Below, piece by piece: positions 9,851-18,913 of a stretch of 35,127 nucleotides of DNA (position 1 is the stretch's first letter; each line of letters opens with the position of its first letter). Both the position numbers and the translations under genes were made by a program. The DNA comes from a virus: IMG/VR virus record IMGVR_UViG_3300030060_003167, positions 1-35,127 of that record. One strand, written 5' to 3'. The notes below the pieces were generated by a model that was not told the origin of the DNA, searched no databases, and worked only from the letters and a program-made list of their open reading frames with translations.

Positions 9851-10614
9851 TATGATTTTTCGTTTTGTTCAACTTTAGCAGCTTCTTGAGTTGCTAATTG
9901 TACTACTTCAGGATCTTTTATTACTACTCCAGCATACTTTAATATGTTTATAATTAAATTTGTTTGTTCAGATATATCTAATTCAAAGTTCTTTGAACCA
10001 GCTGCATCATAAATATATTGACCTAGTGTTCCTGTTGAAAAATTCCAATTAGGAGTTTGTGGTAAAAACACACAGTTAATATTTAAAGCATCTGGAATTG
10101 GACTTACTTTAACAATTAAAATAGGATCAACTGTAGCTGTAGCAGCTCTATTAGTTAAATAAGCTATTGGATTATTTTGAGTAGCTGCGGTTAATTTAGA
10201 TCTTTCAGTTATTTGATATTCTTTTTTACTTAGCAAGTCTACTAATGAATTAATATTAGGACCTGTACTGTTGTAAGTAGCTGTTATTTCACCTACTCTA
10301 TATAAGTTTCTATTAGCTGTTAAAGACCAAGAATCTGGTTCTAGTGGATCAGCAACATTAAAAGCAGCTTCTTTTTCAAAAGGATAAAGTTTATAAGCAT
10401 TGTCTTGATACATATTGAAGAACTCAGTATCATTTTGTATGTTTTGTTGAGTGGCTCTATTTAATTGATTGCCATCAGGAAAGTATGATTCAAATATTTC
10501 TATTTGAGCTTGCGTTGCTAAACTATTAAATTCAGCTGGTGGAATATAACCTCTTTGTTCTTTATTTAAAATGTACAAGACTGTTGTGTATACTGTATTT
10601 ATATTTACCGCCAT
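9850..10614 (-). CDS. Tail ring / connector protein, 254 aa
   Basis: The N-terminus has the pattern NTVYTTVLYILNKEQRGYI, then PPAEFNSLATQAQIEIFESYF, which I recognise as common in short-tailed phages of marine Bacteroidota and crAss-like phages next to the adaptor gene. Such proteins form a ring around or below the adaptor. There is no membrane segment or catalytic motif. It follows a hairpin after the upstream gene and is translationally coupled (1 nt overlap) to the adaptor gene. The structural class is fairly secure; the exact ring position is inferred. Confidence 0.55.
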   Translation of the reverse strand: MAVNINTVYTTVLYILNKEQRGYIPPAEFNSLATQAQIEIFESYFPDGNQLNRATQQNIQNDTEFFNMYQDNAYKLYPFEKEAAFNVADPLEPDSWSLTANRNLYRVGEITATYNSTGPNINSLVDLLSKKEYQITERSKLTAATQNNPIAYLTNRAATATVDPILIVKVSPIPDALNINCVFLPQTPNWNFSTGTLGQYIYDAAGSKNFELDISEQTNLIINILKYAGVVIKDPEVVQLATQEAAKVEQNEKS

Positions 10615-10640
10615 TTATATTTTTTTTATTATAATAAAGA

Positions 10641-10656
10641 GGTGACTAATGTCACC
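10641..10656 (-). terminator. Hairpin after the 273 aa head gene
   Basis: A perfect 6 bp stem, GGTGAC and GTCACC, with a 4 nt loop lies between two genes. On the transcribed minus strand the loop is ATTA and the stem is followed by TCTTTATT, a weak U-rich tract. It may be a partial terminator or a 3'-end stabiliser that sets different mRNA levels on its two sides. Confidence 0.55.
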
Positions 10657-10676
10657 CCCTATATTATTATCACTTG

Positions 10677-11498
10677 TTAATTAAGTTTTTTCTCTATAGA
10701 TTTAAAAACTTCAACACCTTCGTCAGTTTTTAAATAAGCTGCGAAAGCTGAATATGGGTTTTCATCAAAAGGAACGTTCATTAACTTTCTATTAGTTGAA
10801 CCCCATGTAAATGTTCTTTGATCTTGGGATAACTTTATTACGCCTAGTTCTTGAGCTCTTACCGCCATGTTTCTTAACATTACATTTTCATCATTAGCTA
10901 GTTGTATAAATAACTTAGGATTTCTTTTAGCAAACAATAACAAGTCTCTTTTAATTTCTTTAGAGCTCATAGTGTTTACTTTAGATCCGATTTCTACTCT
11001 CATTATTGCTTCTGCATGATCAATATCAATTTGTCTAGCAGCATTTAAAGCATCAATTTCCCATTCAATAGTACTAAGTTCGTCTTCAGCTACAACAGCT
11101 GGTTTCCACTCGTAATATAGTTTGTTTCTTAAAGGGTGATATAAACTTAACATTTTTTGTAAACATATATCACTTTTAGGAACCATAAGCACACCATCTC
11201 TAAAAGTAATATGTCCTAAAGTAACTTCTCCAACTTGTTCATCAACTAAAGGACTAGACATGTTAGTTGCATATCTAAGTTCTCTTTGTGCTTGTTTTTC
11301 AGCATCAAACCATAATAAAGCATGTTTTCTTGTATGCTTTGCTGGTATTGTTAAAGTTAAAGGAGTTTTAGTTCCTTTTAAATAATAAGTTCTATCTTTA
11401 GTTTCCCATATAGGTTTTTCAACCTTTTTTTCTTTTTTGACAGGTTTAGTCTCAACAATTGTTTCTTCGACTACTACCTCTTTTTTTTCTTTTGCCAT
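10677..11498 (-). CDS. Head-associated protein of unknown family, 273 aa
   Basis: The first 35 residues are a charged Lys/Glu/Val tail (KKEVVVEETIVETKPVKKEK), then a compact domain begins (WETKDRTYYLKGTKTPLTLTIPAKHTRKHALLWFD). The rest is helical. It sits between the major capsid gene and the ring protein, bounded on each side by a strong hairpin, so it can be expressed as its own unit. Its leader is identical over 23 bases to that of the scaffold gene. I infer head completion, decoration or packaged protein; no family is recognised with confidence. Confidence 0.7.
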   Translation of the reverse strand: MAKEKKEVVVEETIVETKPVKKEKKVEKPIWETKDRTYYLKGTKTPLTLTIPAKHTRKHALLWFDAEKQAQRELRYATNMSSPLVDEQVGEVTLGHITFRDGVLMVPKSDICLQKMLSLYHPLRNKLYYEWKPAVVAEDELSTIEWEIDALNAARQIDIDHAEAIMRVEIGSKVNTMSSKEIKRDLLLFAKRNPKLFIQLANDENVMLRNMAVRAQELGVIKLSQDQRTFTWGSTNRKLMNVPFDENPYSAFAAYLKTDEGVEVFKSIEKKLN

Positions 11499-11521
11499 AA
11501 TATAATATAATTAAATAGTTA
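11496..11521 (-). promoter_or_regulatory. Conserved A/T leader, copy 1
   Basis: The 23 nt upstream of the 273 aa gene plus its ATG are identical to the same stretch upstream of the scaffold gene (14271-14296). The sequence on the minus strand starts TAACTATTTAATTATA and ends in TTATG. A degenerate version (TAACTAATTAATTTAAT) lies before the major capsid gene. No Shine-Dalgarno is present. It may be a late promoter or a translation-enhancing A/T leader of the Bacteroidota type. Confidence 0.5.
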
Positions 11522-11530
11522 AAGGTATAT

Positions 11531-11546
11531 GGGCGCCGAAGCGCCC
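11531..11546 (-). terminator. UUCG-capped hairpin after the major capsid gene
   Basis: The minus strand reads GGGCGC-TTCG-GCGCCC: a perfect 6 bp all-GC stem with a UUCG tetraloop, 17 nt after the capsid stop codon. It is by far the most GC-rich short element of the structural block. No long U-run follows (ATATACCTTTAA), so it may act as an RNA 3' stabiliser or weak terminator that keeps capsid mRNA abundant. Confidence 0.7.
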
Positions 11547-11562
11547 TTACCTTATAAAAATA

Positions 11563-13038
11563 CTAGATACCTTTGAATAATACAAAGTTATTAGCAGCTT
11601 GTGTTACTAAACATCTTTCTGAAAGGAAGTTAACCTCCATTGCGTCAAGAGTTGAAGTAAATGCACCACCTGCAGAACCAGTAACCCAAGATTTCATTCT
11701 TCTATCGTCAGCTTGAGAAGCTCTATATCTAACGTGTAAGAAAGGTCTTCGGATATTAGTTCCTAGGATTTGATCATAAACAGTAGAAGTTCCTGCTGGA
11801 ATTAATACACCTTCGATTGAGTTGATACCTACAATACCACCTCTTGTAGAAGCGTCATTTAAGTATTTCCAATCAGTTTTGTAAAAATCATAAGAACCTC
11901 TTCTGAATCCTGAGAATCCAAGGTTAAGTGCCATTTCTTCTGAATTTTCAAATAATCCATAAGCAACACCACCGTTAAACCCTGCAGATATACCAGCTAG
12001 CATATCATCAAAGTCAAGAGCTGTTTGTCTTTGTAAGAAAAGCATGTTTTCTTCAATTGCTCCTTGAGTATCTAAGTTTCTAAGAATTTCATCAAAATCA
12101 GAAATACCACTTGCAGCAGCAAATCCAACTTCAACATTACCTCTTTCTTCGATAGCAGAGAATAAACCTTGCGTACCTGGTAAATCAACAGCAGCATAAC
12201 CTGCAGTTGCAATACCGGCATTACGCTCGCCTTCTATACATACCATTTCTAGGTAATCTTCAAATCTTAGTCTAGTTTCAGATTCAGCTTTTAAATACCA
12301 TAAGTATCCAGAAGCACCATCTTCAGTTGCGATTTCAATCCAACCAATTTGCGCCATATCAGAACCTGATACAACATATTGATCTCTAATGATAATCGGT
12401 GAATTAGAAAACTGAGTAAAGCTAGGCTCTACACTAGTTCTAACCGCTGAGTTACCAGCACCAGCACCAATTGAAGTTCCTTTTGTATAGGCAGAACCGT
12501 ATACAAACACTTTACAACCTGCAGCTGAGAATCCTTGTCCAGCAACTAATGCTGTTACAGGATCAAAACATTGCACATCTACATCACCACCAGCGCCTAA
12601 AGCGTTTACTACAGTTACGATACATTTAGCTTCTAATCCAGTAGCTGGATCTAAAACTACAACAGTATCGTTTACACTCATTACCATATCAGCGTTAGCT
12701 GGAACAGCAATGTTTGTAGAGTTTGCAGCAGCACCTGCACCTAAAGTAACATCATTATATGCAATATGTAATCTATTTTGTTCAGACCAGATTACTTGAT
12801 CTGAGGTCATTGGCATTTCTGCACCAACCATTCTTAAAAAACCAGATAACGTTCTGTTTCCATAACGTTCTACTTCTTGTTCGTAGACCTCTGGTAAGTA
12901 TTGCTGAGCGAAGTCAGCGAAATTTGCGGGAATACCTGCACCACCACCATTATTAGTAAACTGTAAATAGTTTGTTGCTAATAATTGTTGCGTTTGCGAC
13001 GGTATTAAACTCCCAAATTGTGGACTTAATGTACCCAT
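11563..13038 (-). CDS. Major capsid protein, 491 aa
   Basis: The protein has the size and layout of an HK97-fold major capsid protein, and follows portal and scaffold in the classic order. The N-terminal part contains the phrases YLPEVYEQEVERYGNRT and GFLRMVGAEMPMTSDQV, which I recognise as typical of capsid proteins of crAss-like and related marine Bacteroidota phages. Gly/Ala-rich beta segments follow (residues 90-200), then a helical and beta core ending in a YRASQADDRRMKSWVTGS segment. A UUCG hairpin lies just after the stop, consistent with high expression. It may be a client of the phage-encoded chaperonin. Confidence 0.85.
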   Translation of the reverse strand: MGTLSPQFGSLIPSQTQQLLATNYLQFTNNGGGAGIPANFADFAQQYLPEVYEQEVERYGNRTLSGFLRMVGAEMPMTSDQVIWSEQNRLHIAYNDVTLGAGAAANSTNIAVPANADMVMSVNDTVVVLDPATGLEAKCIVTVVNALGAGGDVDVQCFDPVTALVAGQGFSAAGCKVFVYGSAYTKGTSIGAGAGNSAVRTSVEPSFTQFSNSPIIIRDQYVVSGSDMAQIGWIEIATEDGASGYLWYLKAESETRLRFEDYLEMVCIEGERNAGIATAGYAAVDLPGTQGLFSAIEERGNVEVGFAAASGISDFDEILRNLDTQGAIEENMLFLQRQTALDFDDMLAGISAGFNGGVAYGLFENSEEMALNLGFSGFRRGSYDFYKTDWKYLNDASTRGGIVGINSIEGVLIPAGTSTVYDQILGTNIRRPFLHVRYRASQADDRRMKSWVTGSAGGAFTSTLDAMEVNFLSERCLVTQAANNFVLFKGI

Positions 13039-13052
13039 AATTATTAAATTAA

Positions 13053-14273
13053 TTAGTTAAACTTACGTGTTTTGATTTTCAATTTTGTAGAATCTGCACC
13101 GCTAATAGATTTAACTTTAAAGCCACCGACAAATACTTCACCTGTATTACCTTCTCTTGCTTTTACATCAGAAAGATTTTTAGATGATTTGACTACGTCT
13201 TTAACTGCATCGGCTTTGCCTTGTTCGTAAAAATGTGTTGCGATTTTATCTACGTTTTCAGCAGCATACATTGCTTTATGATAACCGCTCGGGTCTACTA
13301 CATTTCCGTCTGCGTCTAGGAACTTCCCTATCAGATTTTCTATGTTGGATTGGTTTTCTGCAACTGCTTCTCGGTTTTGTATGTTATACTTGTACTTTTT
13401 ACCTCCGACTTCAAAATCAAAACCTTTGAAATTTTGGTCAAATAATTGTTGAGTACGCTGTTTAAACTCCGTGTGCATTTGCTCCGCCTGTTCTTGCTGT
13501 TTATTGTAACGATTAAAAAAATCCATTGCTTTTTGTTGCTCTTGCGTAACACCAGGACGTAATTTAATTTCATCATAGTATTTACCTTTTAACTCATCTA
13601 AATAAGTTCTAGCCTTTGCAACTTCTTCTTTAAAAGCTAATTTTTTCTTTCGTATTTCTTTTTCCTCATGTATATCTTCGTCCCATTGATAATCTTCTAA
13701 AATAAGATTTATATCATCTGAGTCTAAATGAGGTTTATTTTTTTTATAATATTCTTTTAATAAAACTGTTTCATCTATGTTGTTATAATCTGCATTTAAT
13801 CTTACATAGTCTTCTACAGTTCCACCAGTGTCTTCCATAAAGTTTACAAGCTTTTCTACATTTTCAGGTAATTGCTTACCTAATACTTTTTCATCTCTTT
13901 TAGCTTCTTTAATTTCAGCTTTAACTTGTTCTACTTCTTTTTCTGTAACTTCTTGGATCGGAGAAAACCCTTCAGTAGTCTCGTTGGACTCTTGTACAGG
14001 TTCTCCCACCTTTGCGCTATCTCCGGATGGTTCGCCCACAGGTATCTCCTTTGTTTCTCCGATTTGAATGGCATTTTCTTCTGGTTTTAAATCTTCATTT
14101 TTAATTACAACTTTTTTTACTTCAGGTTCTGTATTTATTAAAGGTTCTTTTAAATTAACCTTTGTTATTTCCTCTTTTTTATTAAGTTGTTTTGGTTTTT
14201 TAGGTTTTGATTTACCTTTTAAAGTAAATTCACCTTCTTGCTTTGCCTCTACGGCTGCTTGTTTTTCTGACAT
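13053..14273 (-). CDS. Scaffolding protein, 406 aa
   Basis: The N-terminal 130 residues are a highly charged Lys/Glu/Pro-rich disordered tail. The middle is strongly helical and coiled-coil-like (residues about 190-290), and the C-terminus is basic (KLKIKTRKFN). It lies between portal and major capsid genes, the usual place of scaffolds, which guide procapsid assembly and then leave or are cleaved. It shares an identical leader with the 273 aa head gene. No protease gene is visible beside it, so removal may be by exit rather than digestion. Confidence 0.7.
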   Translation of the reverse strand: MSEKQAAVEAKQEGEFTLKGKSKPKKPKQLNKKEEITKVNLKEPLINTEPEVKKVVIKNEDLKPEENAIQIGETKEIPVGEPSGDSAKVGEPVQESNETTEGFSPIQEVTEKEVEQVKAEIKEAKRDEKVLGKQLPENVEKLVNFMEDTGGTVEDYVRLNADYNNIDETVLLKEYYKKNKPHLDSDDINLILEDYQWDEDIHEEKEIRKKKLAFKEEVAKARTYLDELKGKYYDEIKLRPGVTQEQQKAMDFFNRYNKQQEQAEQMHTEFKQRTQQLFDQNFKGFDFEVGGKKYKYNIQNREAVAENQSNIENLIGKFLDADGNVVDPSGYHKAMYAAENVDKIATHFYEQGKADAVKDVVKSSKNLSDVKAREGNTGEVFVGGFKVKSISGADSTKLKIKTRKFN

Positions 14274-14296
14274 AATATAATATAATTAAATAGTTA
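14271..14296 (-). promoter_or_regulatory. Conserved A/T leader, copy 2
   Basis: This stretch is identical to the leader at 11496-11521 over 26 nt, including the ATG. It fills nearly all of the gap between the portal stop and the scaffold start. Exact conservation in noncoding sequence nearly 3 kb apart suggests function or a recent copying event. Confidence 0.5.
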
Positions 14297-14299
14297 TTA

Positions 14300-16693
14300 C
14301 TATACGGAAGGTTGAGCACTAGCTAATGCTTGGCCTTCTAGTCCAAAGTTGATAGGATTACTGTCATTTTTTCTTTGAGCAATCATTTTACTTTGTTGAG
14401 TACCTTCCATTTTTATTCTCTCGTCTTTACGATTTTCTCTTTGTTTTTCTCTAGTAGTAACACTAGACTCTTGCAGTTTTGCTAACTCCATATCGTTTCT
14501 ATGCTGCATCATCATCTTTTGTTGATCAAGTTGAGCTTGCAATTGCATACGATCTTTTTCAAATTCACTTTTAGCTTTTTCATATTCTACATTAGAACCT
14601 GATATAGCTTGTTGTTTTTGTACTTCAGCCATAGCTGTTTTTTCTGCGGCTGAAGCTTGAGCTTCACTTTGCGCTGCTATATTAGCTTGTTGATTAAGTT
14701 GGTCTTGTTTTTCTTTTTCTTTACGTTTAACTTTTAACATTTGATTAGCTAATTTAAGATTTTTTATTTGTCTTAAATCAATAGCATCTTCAACATCTAT
14801 GTTACCAGCTTGTAAAGCAATTTGAATATTTGCTTCTAATTGTTGTTTTTCTTCTTCATCTGGTTCTAATTCTAAGAATATACCGAAATCATGTAAATTA
14901 AGATTTACAACTTCAGCTAATGTTCTAATATTATAAGTAGATATAGAGTTTTGTAAAGATGCTTTTGTTAATGGAAATTCCAAAGCATCTGCTACTTTTA
15001 AACTAACGTTTTCTGCTAATTTAAGCGTTAAATATAGGCTAGACTGTGTAATATGCCTAGTTGCTACATTGGATGCATTAGCGGCTAGCTTCTGTAATCC
15101 TACAAGCGTGTTACGATCTGGTAAACTACCATCTCTAGCTTCATTTAGTCCAGTCACGTCTCTAATCATCTGTAAATAATATTGGTAAGTGCTTATTAAG
15201 CTTTGTATTTTACCTTGACCAGTTCCTGATTGTAATTCTTGTATTGGAACTTTTCCAGGATTCATATCACCTTCTTGCGTAAGTGATCTACCTACAATAC
15301 TACCAGTTTGAAAATACATGTTTAATGCTTCAGCTGGATTATAATTAGTTCCATTACCTAAATCAACTTCAGCTAAGCCGTCCATATCTAAATACACACC
15401 ATCTGGAACCATACGAGATATTACTTGTTGTAATTTCAAATGTGTTAATTGAATCATATCAGCAAAACCAGTACATTTACTTACTAAAGATTCTATTCTA
15501 CCTTTATAAATTCTTGGTGCACATATAGCATAATTCATTTTTACTTTAGTAGTATCAGCTAGAGGTCTAGACATGTTTTCAGCTAATTCCCATTTTAACA
15601 ATGTATCTGTACCTAAAACTTTAGCACCACTATATAATACTTCAATAGATCTACCAACTCTTTCAAACATTTCGCTTTCTGGTGGATTAAATGTATCTGG
15701 CTTTTCAATAGCCTTTATTAAACCTTGATCTGTTTGTTTAATTTTAAAAACCTGATTATGATAAGTTTTATAATCAAAATATAAAACCTGTACAGTATTA
15801 GCATCATAATCGCCCCAACCAGTAATATAAGATCTATTACCTGGCATAGCTTGTATTCTTTTTAATTCTTCTTCAGATATATTAGGAAATTCTTTTTTAA
15901 GCTCAGGTATAGTAATTGCTTTTAATTCACCTACATAGTAAATATCTTCAAAGTTAGGATCTTCTGTATAAGAATAAACCATATAAGCTGGATCAACATA
16001 ATCTACTGTTATACCTTCAGCGGTATTAAAGCTAGTTTTAGCTGCCGCAATACCACATGTAACTAAGTCCATGTTTAATCTACGTCTAGTTAAATCATAT
16101 TTATTTTGTGCTAACACGCTAGATATAGCTTCTTCTTCTGCTATTTCTACACTTTGCTTATAAGATAATTGCATATGTAGCTCTAATTCTTCTGTAGTTT
16201 CTGGAACTATATCTTTATTAGGAGCTTGGTATAAATCTATACCTAATGTTTGATTTAAAGTATCTAAATATTCTTGAGACAACATGTCTTCATAAATTTT
16301 AGAAGCATAGTTGGTTCGCTTTTTTATTGATTCAGGATCTTGAGCATAAGCTTTTATATCATATGTTTTTGATGATATACCGTTAACAACTATGTCTACA
16401 AATTTAGATAATATAGCAACAGGTTTCCAGTCTAAATTTAAATATGATAAATCTCCATTTATAGCTAATTCATCTTTATATTTTTGTATTGATTGCTCAC
16501 CTCTAGCATATGATCTTAACTGGTGAAAATTATTCCAATTTGTTAAGTATCTATTACCACTAGTCCTTCCTTGCGAAAACCACTCTTGTTCAATAGCTTG
16601 CGCTACTTGAGAACCATATTCCCAACTCGCTTTTTCTGCGTCACTTACTACTTGACTTGGAAAAGGACTGTTAGTATTAGTATATATATTCAT
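14300..16693 (-). CDS. Portal protein, 797 aa
   Basis: This is the dodecameric DNA channel of the head, on which terminase docks. Typical portal features are the early segment YLNLDWKPVAILSKFVDIVV (residues about 84-103), a long alpha/beta body and a helical stem (MIRDVTGLNEARDGSLPDRNT near 505-525). Residues 640 to 780 form a long Gln/Lys/Glu coiled coil, likely the internal barrel facing the capsid. Length fits large podovirus and crAss-like portals. The ATG follows the terminase TAA directly with no gap, so the two are translated together. Confidence 0.85.
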   Translation of the reverse strand: MNIYTNTNSPFPSQVVSDAEKASWEYGSQVAQAIEQEWFSQGRTSGNRYLTNWNNFHQLRSYARGEQSIQKYKDELAINGDLSYLNLDWKPVAILSKFVDIVVNGISSKTYDIKAYAQDPESIKKRTNYASKIYEDMLSQEYLDTLNQTLGIDLYQAPNKDIVPETTEELELHMQLSYKQSVEIAEEEAISSVLAQNKYDLTRRRLNMDLVTCGIAAAKTSFNTAEGITVDYVDPAYMVYSYTEDPNFEDIYYVGELKAITIPELKKEFPNISEEELKRIQAMPGNRSYITGWGDYDANTVQVLYFDYKTYHNQVFKIKQTDQGLIKAIEKPDTFNPPESEMFERVGRSIEVLYSGAKVLGTDTLLKWELAENMSRPLADTTKVKMNYAICAPRIYKGRIESLVSKCTGFADMIQLTHLKLQQVISRMVPDGVYLDMDGLAEVDLGNGTNYNPAEALNMYFQTGSIVGRSLTQEGDMNPGKVPIQELQSGTGQGKIQSLISTYQYYLQMIRDVTGLNEARDGSLPDRNTLVGLQKLAANASNVATRHITQSSLYLTLKLAENVSLKVADALEFPLTKASLQNSISTYNIRTLAEVVNLNLHDFGIFLELEPDEEEKQQLEANIQIALQAGNIDVEDAIDLRQIKNLKLANQMLKVKRKEKEKQDQLNQQANIAAQSEAQASAAEKTAMAEVQKQQAISGSNVEYEKAKSEFEKDRMQLQAQLDQQKMMMQHRNDMELAKLQESSVTTREKQRENRKDERIKMEGTQQSKMIAQRKNDSNPINFGLEGQALASAQPSV

Positions 16694-18913
16694 TTAATCT
16701 ATAATTTTTGATGTAGCTCCTTGATTATTATATTTTTTTATACCTAAATCAACTGCTTTTAATTCTCTTTTAACTGATGGTGAATACCTGTGTTTATTAC
16801 AAGCCATTAAAGCTAAACCAGAACTAATGGATGCATCATGAGTTGTTCTATTGTTTATATTAAATTTTGCCCAATCTTCTAATGTTCTTTGAAGATACAT
16901 ATCACCGTAACCAGATTCTTTTAAACCTACAAAATGTTCTATGTATGTTTCAATAGCTGCAGCATGAGCTTGCTTTATATCTTCACTAGAATTAGGTATA
17001 CCACCTATTTCTCTTTCTGTTACAGATAGTTTATTTCTTTTTTTATCAGGTCTGTTCATTGCAAAACCCCTATAACCTCGTTTTTTAAAATAATATAATA
17101 ATCTTGGTTTATTATTTTCCGCAAGTATCGGCATTCCATAAAACACACAAGCCATTAATACATCTTCAAAAAATATTTCAGCTGTTTGAGGTCTAGCTAT
17201 ATATTCTAAAAAAAAATGATTAGGTGGATGATTATCCATGCTAAATTTAGTTAAACCGTGTAAAGATCCATTAGAACCTCTTTTATCTACAGTTCCTGAT
17301 ATATCATATGGATCACAACCAAATGCACCCATATGCTCATTACCAGGATAATTTATACCATTTTTATTATATCTTTTATTTTGTAAAGATATATCGGGTA
17401 TCCATGTAATATAAAATCTTCCGTTATTGTTAGGAATAAATATTACTTTAGTATCTTTTTGACCATTTTCCCACTGAAAATTACCTTTAGTTACATTTAT
17501 AGTGTTTTTTAAATCTTCATTAAAATCTATTTGTTCATATATTTTTGTTAAATTAAATAATGACTCTTTAGATTCATCTCTAAATGCATGTTTTGTTGTA
17601 CGAGGAAATTGTCGATAAAATTCATTTAATCCGTCTTGATCACCTTTTAAACCTTCTACTTCATTATCCCAATATTCTATAACACCTTGTTTTATTAAAG
17701 AACCTTGGGTATCTTTAACTGGTTTTTTCGGTGTATCGAATACAGGTAGTCCATAAGAATCAATGTATCCCTCGTAGTTCCATTCCATAGGTATGAACAA
17801 ACTATATAATCCTGAGCGAGTCTGTCCGTTGCTGTTTCTCTTTGTAACATCTGAGTCATCATATAATTTTTTAAAGTTTCTACCACCTTTATCTAATGAG
17901 TTACTTGTTGAACCCATCATACATTTACCAATTATTTTACTACCTAATCTTAATGTCGTTTTCGTGACCCTCCAGTTGTTGAGAATATTGTTCGGCTTCT
18001 CCCATTTACCGGATTCGTCGTGGACGAGGAGTTTGAGTTTCTCCCCATCGTAGGAGTTATCACCGGTGTTTTTCCAGTCGATGGTGGTGTCAAGACCCTG
18101 TAATTCGTCTTGTAAGGTTTCGTCAGCGGAGGCGGTGAGTTTACGACGGGTGTATTTGGTGGCAGGGACACGGTAGGCAAGCTCGGTCTTTGGGCGGTCC
18201 ATTCCATCCTGGGTCGGTTTGAAAAAGAAGGGGTAATTAACCGATATGGGTACCACCTTATCTGTGAACATCTTCTTGGCATCAGGTCCAGACTTGGATA
18301 ATATACCATACCTAGAGTCACTTGATATGGTTGCCAAGTTAACCACCTCTCCTGAAGCCATAAATGAGAACCCAGAACGTCTGTTCTTAAGGTAACACAT
18401 CCCATAGGATCGTGAATCTGCCTTACAAGCTTCCCAGAAAATAAAGAATAATCTATTTGATTCCCGAAAGTCTGGTGCCCCGACATCAATTTTAGACCAC
18501 TGCAAGTACATGTAATGAGTACCAGTAAGGTAAGTAGGAATATTTTGGTTATAAAACCAAAAACCTTCTTCCCTAAGGGTAAATTCATTATCAATGTAAT
18601 CATACCATCTTTCTTTAAAATCTTCTGGATATTGTTTAAAATCAAAAACACTTTTTATTTTAGTTAATACTTTAGGATATGTAAATTTACTCCAAGTGTT
18701 TTCTTTAAATTTATATATATTTTTTTGTTGAGGTAAAGCTATTTTAAGATTTTGTATTTCATATACATCACCTATTGTGCCATCTTTACTAATAACAACC
18801 ATGTCATGTTGTTCATTATAACCGTACTCCCATTTTTTATTTTTATTATATTTTTTAAGAGTACTAGGAGTTATATAATCTTTTAATATTGTATATAATT
18901 CTTGCTTATACAT
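16694..18913 (-). CDS. terL: Terminase large subunit, 739 aa
   Basis: The protein is the ATP-driven DNA packaging motor and nuclease. The ATPase part shows a Walker A-like KNRRSGFS (residues 176-183), Walker B LLVHDE (295-300, D299-E300) and a coupling motif GSTSN (334-338). The C-terminal RNase H-type nuclease has D534 in GCDPYD, E599 in AEN and D693 in HDAS as likely metal ligands. The start overlaps the stop of the 92 aa gene by one base. The stretch coding for about residues 130-320 is much richer in GC and in C-ending codons than the rest of the gene and of the window, which points to intragenic recombination. Confidence 0.93.
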   Translation of the reverse strand: MYKQELYTILKDYITPSTLKKYNKNKKWEYGYNEQHDMVVISKDGTIGDVYEIQNLKIALPQQKNIYKFKENTWSKFTYPKVLTKIKSVFDFKQYPEDFKERWYDYIDNEFTLREEGFWFYNQNIPTYLTGTHYMYLQWSKIDVGAPDFRESNRLFFIFWEACKADSRSYGMCYLKNRRSGFSFMASGEVVNLATISSDSRYGILSKSGPDAKKMFTDKVVPISVNYPFFFKPTQDGMDRPKTELAYRVPATKYTRRKLTASADETLQDELQGLDTTIDWKNTGDNSYDGEKLKLLVHDESGKWEKPNNILNNWRVTKTTLRLGSKIIGKCMMGSTSNSLDKGGRNFKKLYDDSDVTKRNSNGQTRSGLYSLFIPMEWNYEGYIDSYGLPVFDTPKKPVKDTQGSLIKQGVIEYWDNEVEGLKGDQDGLNEFYRQFPRTTKHAFRDESKESLFNLTKIYEQIDFNEDLKNTINVTKGNFQWENGQKDTKVIFIPNNNGRFYITWIPDISLQNKRYNKNGINYPGNEHMGAFGCDPYDISGTVDKRGSNGSLHGLTKFSMDNHPPNHFFLEYIARPQTAEIFFEDVLMACVFYGMPILAENNKPRLLYYFKKRGYRGFAMNRPDKKRNKLSVTEREIGGIPNSSEDIKQAHAAAIETYIEHFVGLKESGYGDMYLQRTLEDWAKFNINNRTTHDASISSGLALMACNKHRYSPSVKRELKAVDLGIKKYNNQGATSKIID
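17953..18520 (-). other. GC-rich, codon-shifted island inside terL
   Basis: Hand counts give about 52% GC for 18001-18240, including 60% for 18121-18180, against 33% for a sample at 17101-17160. Codons change from the usual TTA/AAT/GAT pattern to CTC, GTC, CAC, GAC and TCC. The reading frame and protein motifs stay intact. The left edge is rather sharp near 17953; the right edge fades between about 18500 and 18590. The block covers the ATPase core. Confidence 0.75.

Noticed and set aside
17950-18651. A 233-codon open frame on the minus strand overlapping terL in another frame
   Set aside because: It exists because the GC-rich island has few stop codons. The terL frame carries the Walker and coupling motifs, while the alternative product is Ser/Thr/Pro-rich without a recognisable domain and lacks its own leader.
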